Source: Chlamydiota bacterium
GTDB taxonomy: Bacteria; Chlamydiota; Chlamydiia; Chlamydiales; Rhabdochlamydiaceae
Reading direction: 5' to 3'
Length of the DNA stretch: 8,248 nt
NCBI GenBank assembly: GCA_016866585.1
Contig: VGMB01000059.1
Coordinates: 1 to 8,248 of the forward strand
Of the stretch, positions 1 to 6,109 are shown in pieces. The notes under the pieces are model-generated. The model was not told the DNA's origin and made no database searches. It was given only the letters and a program-made list of their open reading frames with translations. Each line of letters begins with the position of its first letter. Positions within the stretch are counted from its first letter, which is position 1. The position numbers and the translations under genes are program-made.

Positions 1-1100
1 TGAGATATTCCTTGCTCTGTGAGCTGTATGTCAATAACAAAAAGTACATTGTCATGAGAGTATCTATCGCAGTAAGCTCTTAAGCCTTCTGCTATTTTTT
101 CATTTTTGAGTTCTTTGATGAGACTGTTGTCGCTTTCTTGGTTTAAGACAAACGCAACAAGGTCTGCAGACCACTTTTCATCAACGGATGAAAAGTTTTT
201 TGGTAGTTCCCATACTATCGATGCGATGCGAAGGTCTTTTACAGGGTTGATGTAAATGATATGACCTTTTTGTTCTTCAGAACACATAGGCAATTCTGAA
301 AGTGTGTTATCAACAGCACGTTTTTGTACTTTTGAAAACTTCTCAGAGGCCAATTCTTTTAAAGTTTCTATTGGAAGCGGGGATATTAAAACCAGGTTCA
401 TCTGATCAGCGCTGTAGTGCGTGGTATACCAGTCTTTGAGCGCAGATTGTGGTATGCCGGATAATGTCTGCGCGTTACCAGTACTGAATTTTGCATTAGG
501 GTGTTCTTTATTTCCAGTTTCCTTGAAGATCATATACTCGCGCCACATATCGTTTTGTATGTTTTTCGCGTGTTCTTGATCTACTGCATGAAGTTCTCTA
601 TTTATTGATGATGTGGAGAATAAGGGATCGATAAAGAAGTGAGAAAATCTATCTAAAGCTCCATCGAAAGCTTCATTGTTTACAGAGAACATGTAGACAG
701 TACGATCCGATGCTGTAAATGCATTAACTTTGCCGCCATTATCTCCTATAAACTGCATGTACTCTGACTCGTCAGGATAGGCTCCTGTACCCATGAACAG
801 CATATGCTCAAGGAAGTGTGCCATACCAGGGTACTCCTTAGGATCCTGCCATGCTCCAGCCTTAACACTTACTGCTGAGGCAGATTGATCTACTCCTGGG
901 TCGGATACTAGGTACACGTTCATGCCATTATTGAGCACCATTTTTGCTATTTGCCTCTTTTCCAGGGCAGGTGTGAGTATTTGTATGTTTGCTTTATCGT
1001 TGACCATTTTATAGGTCGCATTTTCCTGTTGCGTGAATGCCGGTTCAACACTTAGCGTTGATAAAACTAGAAGAGAATACAGTAGCTTGCTCATCTTCAT
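1..1100 (-). CDS. ptr: M16 family (insulinase/pitrilysin-like) zinc metalloprotease, N-terminal part
   Basis: The 366 visible residues are the N-terminal part of an exported peptidase of the pitrilysin/insulysin type; full-length members are usually over 900 residues, so most of the C-terminus lies beyond the left edge. Residues 1-23 form a Sec signal peptide (basic start, hydrophobic stretch LLYSLLVLS, likely cut near AFT-QQ), which places the enzyme in the periplasm. The inverted zinc motif HFLEH is at 95-99. The third zinc ligand is Glu176 in AVDQEHAKN, 76 residues after His99, the same HxxEH-X76-E spacing as in E. coli protease III. Family members degrade peptides and small unfolded proteins. 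The ATG at 1100 is preferred: it shares its A with the plsB stop (TAATG) and has AGGAG seven bases upstream. A second ATG two codons on, at 1094, is spaced worse. It is the last visible gene of a minus-strand run and probably translationally coupled to plsB. The family call is firm; the symbol is by homology only. Confidence 0.93.
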   Translation of the reverse strand, partial: MKMSKLLYSLLVLSTLSVEPAFTQQENATYKMVNDKANIQILTPALEKRQIAKMVLNNGMNVYLVSDPGVDQSASAVSVKAGAWQDPKEYPGMAHFLEHMLFMGTGAYPDESEYMQFIGDNGGKVNAFTASDRTVYMFSVNNEAFDGALDRFSHFFIDPLFSTSSINRELHAVDQEHAKNIQNDMWREYMIFKETGNKEHPNAKFSTGNAQTLSGIPQSALKDWYTTHYSADQMNLVLISPLPIETLKELASEKFSKVQKRAVDNTLSELPMCSEEQKGHIIYINPVKDLRIASIVWELPKNFSSVDEKWSADLVAFVLNQESDNSLIKELKNEKIAEGLRAYCDRYSHDNVLFVIDIQLTEQGIS

Positions 1101-2107
1101 TACCTTGCTCCTGAGGGTGGAAATTTAGAATATTCTTTTTTTACCAGTGAGCAGATAAAATCAGCTCTAGCCTGTCTCCTGGCATGCTTGTCCGTTGCGG
1201 TGCTTCCTGGATAGTTTTCCATGTTTATGGGGTTACCAAAACATGCGTGGATACCTGTTCTTTTAGCTTTTCTAACCTCGCCAAGCTCTACTTGTATTGT
1301 TTTTGGAGGAGGTAGAAGATCAAAGGTTGCAAGGCTTAGAGGGTAAAAGTGTGTAGGTTGTTTTGCTTTCTTTGTCATCAAATAGAACATCTCTATGCTT
1401 TGAGGATCAAACGGTGCCACCTCTACTACGCCCATGTCATTAGGACGGTCTCTGCCGCCACTTGGCGCCACGTAAATACATTTGCCTCCTTCAGCCAAAA
1501 GATCACTCATGAGCTCCATAGTTTTTTTGTTGTGGAGCTGTTTTTTTTCCTTGAGCTCTGGAGGATGGTCTATATATCGCTTGGAATATATACACAGTAA
1601 ATTTCTTCCCATACTGATAGGAGATGCAAGGGGATCTGTAAGAACCCTTTCTCCTGCCACAAATATCATTTCTCTGCCTAAAGACGGAAAGTCTTTTTCT
1701 AAAAGCAGACTAATAGCCTGAGGGTCTGCTTCGATTTGATGATTAGCAAGAAGTATGACGTTGTGTTTTTCTTTTAGCAATTTTTGAATTTCAAGAACGT
1801 TTTTTTCACCACGCAATGAGGAAAGCTTCATATCAACTAGGGGGCGTATGAATTCAAGCCCATACTGGTAGTAGTTAAAAGGCTCAAGAATTTGCTGATG
1901 ATAAGGAGCAAATTGAAAAGGATTTTCCACTTGTGCTGCTACAAGATTAATAAAGGTCTCAAATATAGGGTCTATTCCCATAGCTTGGATGTCTTGCCCT
2001 TGTAGCGCATCGATATAGCTTTGATATAGCTCATCAATTATATAGCCATACTTACCAGGAATTTTCCCGTTGCTTACATATTCTTTAAGTTTTTGTTGAA
2101 ACGTCAT
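1100..2107 (-). CDS. plsB: Glycerol-3-phosphate acyltransferase, soluble plant-plastid-like type
   Basis: This 335-residue protein transfers an acyl group to the sn-1 position of glycerol-3-phosphate, the first step of phospholipid synthesis. It is not the large membrane-bound PlsB of E. coli: it has no membrane segment and matches the layout of the plant chloroplast enzyme, with an N-terminal helical domain (about 1-100) followed by the acyltransferase domain. Visible acyltransferase blocks are ANHQIEAD (His123 and Asp128, the HX4D catalytic pair), GERV at 152-155, APSGGRDRP at 214-222 (the substrate-phosphate block) and YPLSLATFD at 255-263. Plant-like GPATs are an established chlamydial trait and normally use acyl-ACP. 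The start follows the rng stop by 7 bases (AAAGAAA, a weak ribosome site), so translation may depend on rng. The last base of the stop is the first base of the downstream protease start. With plsX two genes upstream, it makes this a lipid-synthesis operon. Confidence 0.93.
   Translation of the reverse strand: MTFQQKLKEYVSNGKIPGKYGYIIDELYQSYIDALQGQDIQAMGIDPIFETFINLVAAQVENPFQFAPYHQQILEPFNYYQYGLEFIRPLVDMKLSSLRGEKNVLEIQKLLKEKHNVILLANHQIEADPQAISLLLEKDFPSLGREMIFVAGERVLTDPLASPISMGRNLLCIYSKRYIDHPPELKEKKQLHNKKTMELMSDLLAEGGKCIYVAPSGGRDRPNDMGVVEVAPFDPQSIEMFYLMTKKAKQPTHFYPLSLATFDLLPPPKTIQVELGEVRKAKRTGIHACFGNPINMENYPGSTATDKHARRQARADFICSLVKKEYSKFPPSGAR
1108..1112 (-). promoter_or_regulatory. Shine-Dalgarno site for the M16 protease, inside plsB
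   Basis: On the minus strand AGGAG lies within the last plsB codons, seven bases before the ATG at 1100. Together with the TAATG stop/start overlap it fixes the protease start and suggests translational coupling. Confidence 0.6.
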
Positions 2108-2114
2108 TTTCTTT

Positions 2115-3650
2115 TTATACTTCTATTTTTTTACCATTAATTGTTGAGTAAAATGCAAAGTCGTTAAGATGCATGTTGTCATCTGTTGTGAATTTCAATG
2201 TCGCATTCCACTTGTCAGCAAGTTTTTTAAAGTGGTCTTTATCCTGATGGCCTAAGTAGTGATCCAAGTCTGGATGGGAGGTGACCTCTAAACCAAAATG
2301 TTGATGTTGGCAAACAAGTTTTTTAAGCACGCGTTCCATTTCAATTGATATGCTCTCATGTGTCTTGATTTGACCGCTGCCCATACAGTATGGACAACTT
2401 GTGAACATTGTTTGCATTAGAGACTCTCTGCTTCTTTGTCTTGTCATTTCTACTAGACCGAATTCGCTCATTCCAAGGATCGTGCACTTTGCAGAATCAT
2501 CTTTCATAGCTTCTTTCAATCTATCAAGGACTCTTCGTTGATTTTTTCTCGAACGCATATCGATGAAATCGCATACAACAAGACCTCCAAGATTGCGTAT
2601 TCTTAGCTGTCTAGCAATCTCTTCCGCAGCTTCCATGTTGATATGAACAAGAGTTTCTTCTACGTCTTTTGCATTGCTTTGTGATGTGCTTCTTCCTGAA
2701 TTGACATCGATGGTGTACATCGCTTCTGTCTTATCAAAGAAAAGGTATCCTCCACTTGGCAGCCATATCTTTCTTTTCAGTGCTCTTTCAATTTCTCTTT
2801 CGACATTGAACCTTTCAAACATCGGCGACTTGTCACGATATAGCTCTATTTTTAATGGATGCTCATTATTGTATTTTTCGTAGAGTCTTTTACATTGCTG
2901 GTATGTGGCGTAGTCATCAACTAAAAGTCTGTCATACTTCTTATCAACAGCGTTGATTACTGCTCTTTTTATGAGATCTGTTTCTTCAAAAAGACATATG
3001 GGTTTATTAGACTTTTGAAAGTTGTCTACGATGTCCTGCCATGTGTTAAGGAGGTCTGTAGCTTCTTGAACAAGCATTTCTGTAGTTGCATTTACGCTTG
3101 CTGTCCTACAGATAAGCCCCATGTCTTTAGGCATTTCAAAGGCACGTATCAATTTCTTAAGCCTGTCCCTGCTTGCGGAGTCTTCGATCTTTCTAGATAC
3201 ACCACGGTGCGGTGTATTTGGTAGAAGCACCAAATATCTGCCTGCTATAGAGATGTTCGAGGTGAGCCGCGCTCCCTTAGTGCCTATTGGTTCTTTAATA
3301 ACTTGTACCAATACAGGTTGGTCGATCTTCATGATCTTTGCAATGTCGGTCTCTTTGCTTTTTTGTGATGAGCTATCTTGCTCCCATTCGAAGTCCATTT
3401 CAAAACGCTCTTGGAATTTTTGTGTGTTTTCTAAGATGTCTGATATGTGAATGAAACCGTTTTCTCCCTCGTTGATGTCGATGAATGCCGATTGGATGTT
3501 GTGAAGGATGTTCGTTACTCTCCCTCTGTAAATATTGCCGGCAAGCTGCCTATTTTTTTTTCTTTCGACGATCAGATCTTGCAATACGCCGTTTTTTAGT
3601 ACAGCGTAGCGTGTTTCTTTCGATTCGATGTTTAGTAAGATTTCGTGCAT
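2115..3650 (-). CDS. rng: Ribonuclease G (RNase E/G family endoribonuclease)
   Basis: This 511-residue endoribonuclease acts on the 5' end of 16S rRNA precursor and in mRNA decay. It has the RNase G layout without the long C-terminal scaffold of RNase E. An S1 RNA-binding domain starts near residue 37 (GNIYRGRVTNIL, then GFIHISDI) and carries a slightly longer, charged linker (about 76-108) than I recall in the E. coli protein. The catalytic magnesium ligands are Asp315 in YTIDVNSG and Asp361 in VCDFIDM. The Zn-link is CPYCMGSG starting at Cys419, the dimerising CPxC motif. RNLGG and VEMTRQRSRES are further family signatures. All catalytic positions are intact. The ATG at 3650 has only a poor ribosome site. 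It is preceded by a 127-base gap after plsX that holds a possible promoter, and is followed closely by plsB. The gene is called cafA in Chlamydia annotations. Confidence 0.95.
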   Translation of the reverse strand: MHEILLNIESKETRYAVLKNGVLQDLIVERKKNRQLAGNIYRGRVTNILHNIQSAFIDINEGENGFIHISDILENTQKFQERFEMDFEWEQDSSSQKSKETDIAKIMKIDQPVLVQVIKEPIGTKGARLTSNISIAGRYLVLLPNTPHRGVSRKIEDSASRDRLKKLIRAFEMPKDMGLICRTASVNATTEMLVQEATDLLNTWQDIVDNFQKSNKPICLFEETDLIKRAVINAVDKKYDRLLVDDYATYQQCKRLYEKYNNEHPLKIELYRDKSPMFERFNVEREIERALKRKIWLPSGGYLFFDKTEAMYTIDVNSGRSTSQSNAKDVEETLVHINMEAAEEIARQLRIRNLGGLVVCDFIDMRSRKNQRRVLDRLKEAMKDDSAKCTILGMSEFGLVEMTRQRSRESLMQTMFTSCPYCMGSGQIKTHESISIEMERVLKKLVCQHQHFGLEVTSHPDLDHYLGHQDKDHFKKLADKWNATLKFTTDDNMHLNDFAFYSTINGKKIEV

Positions 3651-3684
3651 TAGATTACCGTGTAAATATTATTTTTTAATCGCT

Positions 3685-3714
3685 ATAGTAGTTGGAAGTA
3701 CCATATTAGGTAAA
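3685..3714 (-). promoter_or_regulatory. Candidate sigma-70-type promoter for rng-plsB-protease
   Basis: On the minus strand TTTACC (3709-3714) and TACTAT (3685-3690) are separated by 18 bases in the 127-base gap between plsX and rng. Predicted initiation would be about 25-30 bases before the rng ATG. Both boxes are partial matches, so this is a candidate only; read-through from plsX is equally possible because no clear terminator is seen in the gap. Confidence 0.3.
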
Positions 3715-3777
3715 TATCTGTTCTTTTTCCATAAAAAATAGAAAGAAAATATCAGGAAATTTTGAGTTTATTGAGTG

Positions 3778-4797
3778 TTATCGAAATAGTTCTGTTGATA
3801 TTTTTTCTATAAAGTCTTGTTCATAGAGTTGAATAGCAGCTTCTATAGATTTTAGTAAAGCTTTTGGGTGGCTCGAGCCGTGAAACTTGATAACTAGACC
3901 TTTCACACCACAAAGGATTGCTCCTGGATATTCCGAGTAATCTAGCTTCTTTTCGTAATCAGCAAGCGCCTCGAGCAGCTTCGGAGTACATAAAGAAGAG
4001 TGTTTCATTTCTGTGTATATTTGGTCTAAAAGAAAAGAGGCCATTCCTTCAGACGTTTTTAAAAAAACATTGCCTGTAAAGCCATCTGTGACCAGCACGT
4101 CAACAGGCCCTTGAAAAACATCACGTCCTTCAATATTTCCAATAAATACTTTATGAGGTGTGTTGTTGTTTAGTTTCTGCAGCATCAGGTGCGCTGCTCG
4201 ATGTTCAGGAGTGCCTTTGATTGCCTCAGAGCCAATGTTCAACAGGCCAACAGTCGGTTCTCTAATGCCGAGTGTTTTTTGGTAGGCTATGCCCATATGG
4301 GCAAATTGGAGCATATCTTGAGGTTTATGTTTGACATTTGCTCCTACATCAAGCACGGCAACCCTTTTATCCTTGGCAGGTATAAGGGTCATAAAAGCAA
4401 CTTTATTGATCCCTTTAATTGTTTTTAAAATTGTTTTTGCTGCTGCAACTATAGCGCCAGAATTTCCCGATGAGATAAACACATCAATAAGATCTTCTTT
4501 CATCATACGTATACCTTTGCCAATAGAAGAGTTTTTTTTCTTTCTAAGGACAGTAAGGGGACTGTCGTCCATGTTGATGCACTCATCAACGAGAATGACT
4601 TTTATAGTACTTGGGAAATTTTCAGGGACAAGATCTTTTGTTGTAAAAATGAGAAACTCAGCGCGATGGCTGAGTTTTTCGTGGGCAAGCAAAACTGTGT
4701 CTATTAGTTTTGAAAAAGAGATATCACTGCCAAGAAGATCTATACCTATTCTAGGTAAAAATTCACTTGGTTTATTTTGATTACTCAGATTTCGCAT
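3778..4797 (-). CDS. plsX: Phosphate acyltransferase PlsX
   Basis: This 339-residue soluble enzyme converts acyl-ACP and phosphate into acyl-phosphate, feeding fatty acids into phospholipids. Family blocks in order are SSGNSGA (109-115), DVGAN (150-154), LLNIGSEAIKGT (185-196), FIGNIEGRD (218-226), DGFTGN (238-243), LKTSEG (246-251) and FHGSS (305-309). The usual N-terminal D-x-MGGD block is present as DLLGSD (20-25), a divergent version, and it sits about a dozen residues further in than in typical PlsX. The ATG at 4797 lies inside rpmF, giving a 17-base overlap. A TAA stop lies directly upstream in this frame, so no earlier start exists, and no other ATG occurs before the conserved core. 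Translation is therefore probably coupled to rpmF. The adjacent DUF177-rpmF-plsX order is common across bacteria. A 127-base gap separates it from rng. Confidence 0.95.
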   Translation of the reverse strand: MRNLSNQNKPSEFLPRIGIDLLGSDISFSKLIDTVLLAHEKLSHRAEFLIFTTKDLVPENFPSTIKVILVDECINMDDSPLTVLRKKKNSSIGKGIRMMKEDLIDVFISSGNSGAIVAAAKTILKTIKGINKVAFMTLIPAKDKRVAVLDVGANVKHKPQDMLQFAHMGIAYQKTLGIREPTVGLLNIGSEAIKGTPEHRAAHLMLQKLNNNTPHKVFIGNIEGRDVFQGPVDVLVTDGFTGNVFLKTSEGMASFLLDQIYTEMKHSSLCTPKLLEALADYEKKLDYSEYPGAILCGVKGLVIKFHGSSHPKALLKSIEAAIQLYEQDFIEKISTELFR

Positions 4798-4963
4798 TTA
4801 CTACTGAACGTCCATCATAGAAACCACAATGTGGGCATATTCTATGAGAAATTCTGGGATTTCCACAGTTTGAGCAAGATTGAAGGTTCTTTGGTTTCTT
4901 CGCATGGTGTGATCTGCGAGAATTTTTTCTTGCGTTAGAAGTACGGTTACGTGGTACTGCCAT
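4781..4963 (-). CDS. rpmF: 50S ribosomal protein L32
   Basis: This 60-residue basic protein of the large ribosomal subunit has the standard L32 beginning MAVPRNRTSNARKNSRRSHH. It also has a zinc ribbon made of CSNC (residues 31-34) and CPHC (44-47), so it is the zinc-binding form. Length and composition are typical. The start at 4963 has the strongest ribosome site in the window, AAGGAG six bases upstream (4970-4975). The last 17 bases overlap plsX in another frame. It lies 100 bases after the DUF177 gene, a gap that contains a possible promoter of its own, and is probably also co-transcribed with that gene. An alternative longer frame over the same bases gives no recognisable protein. Confidence 0.97.
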   Translation of the reverse strand: MAVPRNRTSNARKNSRRSHHAKKPKNLQSCSNCGNPRISHRICPHCGFYDGRSVVNAKSE

Positions 4964-4969
4964 AATAAA

Positions 4970-4975
4970 CTCCTT
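4970..4975 (-). promoter_or_regulatory. Strong Shine-Dalgarno site of rpmF
   Basis: AAGGAG on the minus strand, six bases from the ATG at 4963. It confirms the L32 start and likely also drives plsX through coupling. Confidence 0.75.
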
Positions 4976-4989
4976 GAATTTTGCGTAAG

Positions 4990-5018
4990 CTTATACCTAA
5001 TAACCACTTTTTTTTAAA
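4990..5018 (-). promoter_or_regulatory. Candidate promoter for rpmF-plsX
   Basis: On the minus strand TTTAAA (5013-5018) and TATAAG (4990-4995) are 17 bases apart, giving a predicted leader of about 20 bases before the strong rpmF ribosome site. The spacing is ideal, but the -35 box is weak and the spacer includes part of an A-tract, so chance occurrence in A+T-rich DNA is quite possible. Confidence 0.3.
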
Positions 5019-5063
5019 GATAAAGAAATGTTTGGTAAAAGCTTGAAGTATTTTTTTAATCTT

Positions 5064-5525
5064 TTACAGCTCAGCAAAAGGAAAATGCATAGGTGTTGAG
5101 ACGCTTGCTTTTTCTTTTTTTTCGCTGTTTTTTAAATATTTTTTCACTGTTTCGCGCTCAGGACATTTGCCATTGCACTCACAAAATTGAGGTATTTCTA
5201 GTAAAATATCTTCTCTTACAATCTCAGTATAATCAAATATAGATCCAGAAATATCTTCCACAGGTTCTGTATGATAGAAGTTGGGAATATTTATATCTAC
5301 TTCTGTAGGTTCATTGCATATGCTGCAAGGTATTTTGGCCTTGGCATGGATTTGGATCTTAATGATCAAATGATCTGCTGCAAGGTATGCTTCACCTTGC
5401 AATTTTATCGGCGTTGGGAATGAAAGATTTTCTTCCTCGATGCTGAGCACAGCAGGAGAAATCTCATGAGAAAATTTTTCTATACTTCCTTCTTTTAAAC
5501 GGTCGATAAATATTTTTAGTTCCAC
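5064..5525 (-). CDS. yceD: DUF177 (YceD-family) protein, linked to large-subunit rRNA
   Basis: This 153-residue cytoplasmic protein belongs to the DUF177/YceD family by both position (directly upstream of rpmF, as in many bacteria) and sequence. CSIC at residues 67-70 sits in the central strand region. The family block DYTEIVREDILLEIPQFC (98-115) follows, then CECNGKC ending at Cys121. The two cysteine pairs could bind a metal. The tail is lysine-rich (128-139). Family members have been tied to 23S rRNA accumulation or processing; the exact biochemical role is not settled. The start is GTG at 5525, with GAGG six bases upstream (5532-5535) and an in-frame TAA immediately before it, so no longer form is possible. 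It is the first gene of the minus-strand block and diverges from the small plus-strand gene at 5679, with a 153-base space between the two starts. Confidence 0.88.
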   Translation of the reverse strand: MELKIFIDRLKEGSIEKFSHEISPAVLSIEEENLSFPTPIKLQGEAYLAADHLIIKIQIHAKAKIPCSICNEPTEVDINIPNFYHTEPVEDISGSIFDYTEIVREDILLEIPQFCECNGKCPERETVKKYLKNSEKKEKASVSTPMHFPFAEL

Positions 5526-5531
5526 TTAATG

Positions 5532-5535
5532 CCTC
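5532..5535 (-). promoter_or_regulatory. Ribosome binding site deciding the GTG start of the DUF177 gene
   Basis: GAGG on the minus strand, six bases from the GTG. The same bases form part of an in-frame three-codon stretch ATG AGG CAT that ends at TAA just before the GTG, so the upstream ATG cannot be the start of the protein. Confidence 0.5.
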
Positions 5536-5585
5536 ATATGTGAAAGGGAGCTATGATAGTCTTTTTAGTTTTAATTCTCTATTAC

Positions 5586-5597
5586 TTTCCCAGGAAA
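5586..5597. repeat. Short inverted repeat between divergent genes
   Basis: TTTCC and GGAAA flank a two-base centre (CA) in the divergent space between the DUF177 gene and the small plus-strand gene. It could be an operator half-site pair, but short inverted repeats of this size are expected by chance and there is no second copy in the window. Confidence 0.2.
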
Positions 5598-5621
5598 TTT
5601 TCTGATTTTTTTTTAGATATG

Positions 5622-5649
5622 TTTAAAAAATAACTTTACTTCGTATACA
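5622..5649 (+). promoter_or_regulatory. Candidate promoter for the small helical protein gene
   Basis: TTTAAA (5622-5627) and TATACA (5644-5649) are separated by 16 bases. Initiation would fall near 5656, which leaves a leader of about 23 bases for the start at 5679 but essentially none for the upstream ATG at 5658. Confidence 0.3.
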
Positions 5650-5666
5650 AAGAAGTTATGAGCTTC

Positions 5667-5674
5667 AGGGAGGG
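5667..5674 (+). promoter_or_regulatory. Ribosome binding site deciding the start at 5679
   Basis: AGGGAGGG lies four bases before the ATG at 5679 and inside the reading frame if the ATG at 5658 is used. The purine-rich match to the 16S tail is much better than anything before 5658, favouring the shorter protein. Confidence 0.6.
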
Positions 5675-5678
5675 AAAA

Positions 5679-6074
5679 ATGGATATTCAGTCAGAGTCGT
5701 TCAGAGTCAAGGATCAATATAGAAAAGTTTTGCAGTTTTTAAAAAGAGTTGAGTCGGATCAACCTGTAGACTTGAAAGAGATGTTAAAAACATATTTGCA
5801 TCTTTTTATGTTGATAAAAGAGTCTCTTGATACAGGAAATGAAGAGCAAAAAAATGAGTCATTGTGGATTTTGGGGGAGTTTTACGCTTTAGTTGTTGAG
5901 GAGATGAAAAAGTTAAGATCTCAAACAGGTCTTTCTGAAGAAGAGATTCTTATGGTCGGTGAGAATCCTAATTTTTTTACCGATCAACAATGGGGTGTCA
6001 TTGAAGATACGCGAAAAAAAATGAAACGTACAGGTTTAGAGCTGTCAGATCTTTTACAAAAAAGATGTTTTTAA
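5679..6074 (+). CDS. Unrecognised small helix-rich charged protein
   Basis: The protein has 131 residues from the preferred ATG at 5679, or 138 if the in-frame ATG at 5658 is used; the strong ribosome site AGGGAGGG only fits the later start. I do not recognise the family. It has no signal peptide, membrane segment or cysteine motif (one Cys, next to last). It looks almost fully alpha-helical: a helix around the KDQYRKVLQFLKRV stretch, a leucine/methionine-rich helix (DLKEMLKTYLHLFMLIKES), a long third helix (LWILGEFYALVVEEMKKL), then a short loop with NPNFFTDQQW and a final basic helix. Size and helical character recall small chaperones or adaptor proteins, but this is only a resemblance. It stands alone on the plus strand, divergent from the DUF177 gene and convergent with the protease gene, and ends in the shared terminator. 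Codon use matches its neighbours, so it is very likely a real gene. Confidence 0.8.
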   Translation: MDIQSESFRVKDQYRKVLQFLKRVESDQPVDLKEMLKTYLHLFMLIKESLDTGNEEQKNESLWILGEFYALVVEEMKKLRSQTGLSEEEILMVGENPNFFTDQQWGVIEDTRKKMKRTGLELSDLLQKRCF

Positions 6075-6109
6075 AAAAGATCCCTGAATCATCTCAGGGA
6101 TCTTTTTTT
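6073..6109. terminator. Bidirectional intrinsic terminator between convergent genes
   Basis: GATCCCTGA and TCAGGGATC form a perfect 9-bp stem around a six-base loop (6088-6093), flanked by six A on the left and a T run on the right. The paired arms can thus extend to 15 bp (6073-6087 with 6094-6108), and a U-tract follows in either direction. It serves the plus-strand gene ending at 6074 and the minus-strand gene ending at 6108; both TAA stops lie within the A- and T-tracts. Confidence 0.92.

Noticed and set aside
1349..1721. Two plus-strand open frames opposite plsB
   Set aside because: They lie antisense to conserved acyltransferase blocks, have no ribosome site and encode compositionally odd, Phe/Ser/His-rich sequence; shadows of plsB.
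2674..3679. Several plus-strand open frames opposite rng
   Set aside because: All are antisense to the conserved S1 and catalytic regions of RNase G and resemble nothing; by-products of its codon use.
4189..4780. Plus-strand open frames opposite plsX, one of 149 codons
   Set aside because: Fully inside the well-conserved plsX coding sequence, no start signals, no recognisable motif.
4801..5007. 68-codon minus-strand frame overlapping rpmF
   Set aside because: Same strand but different frame from L32, whose motifs and strong ribosome site are unmistakable.
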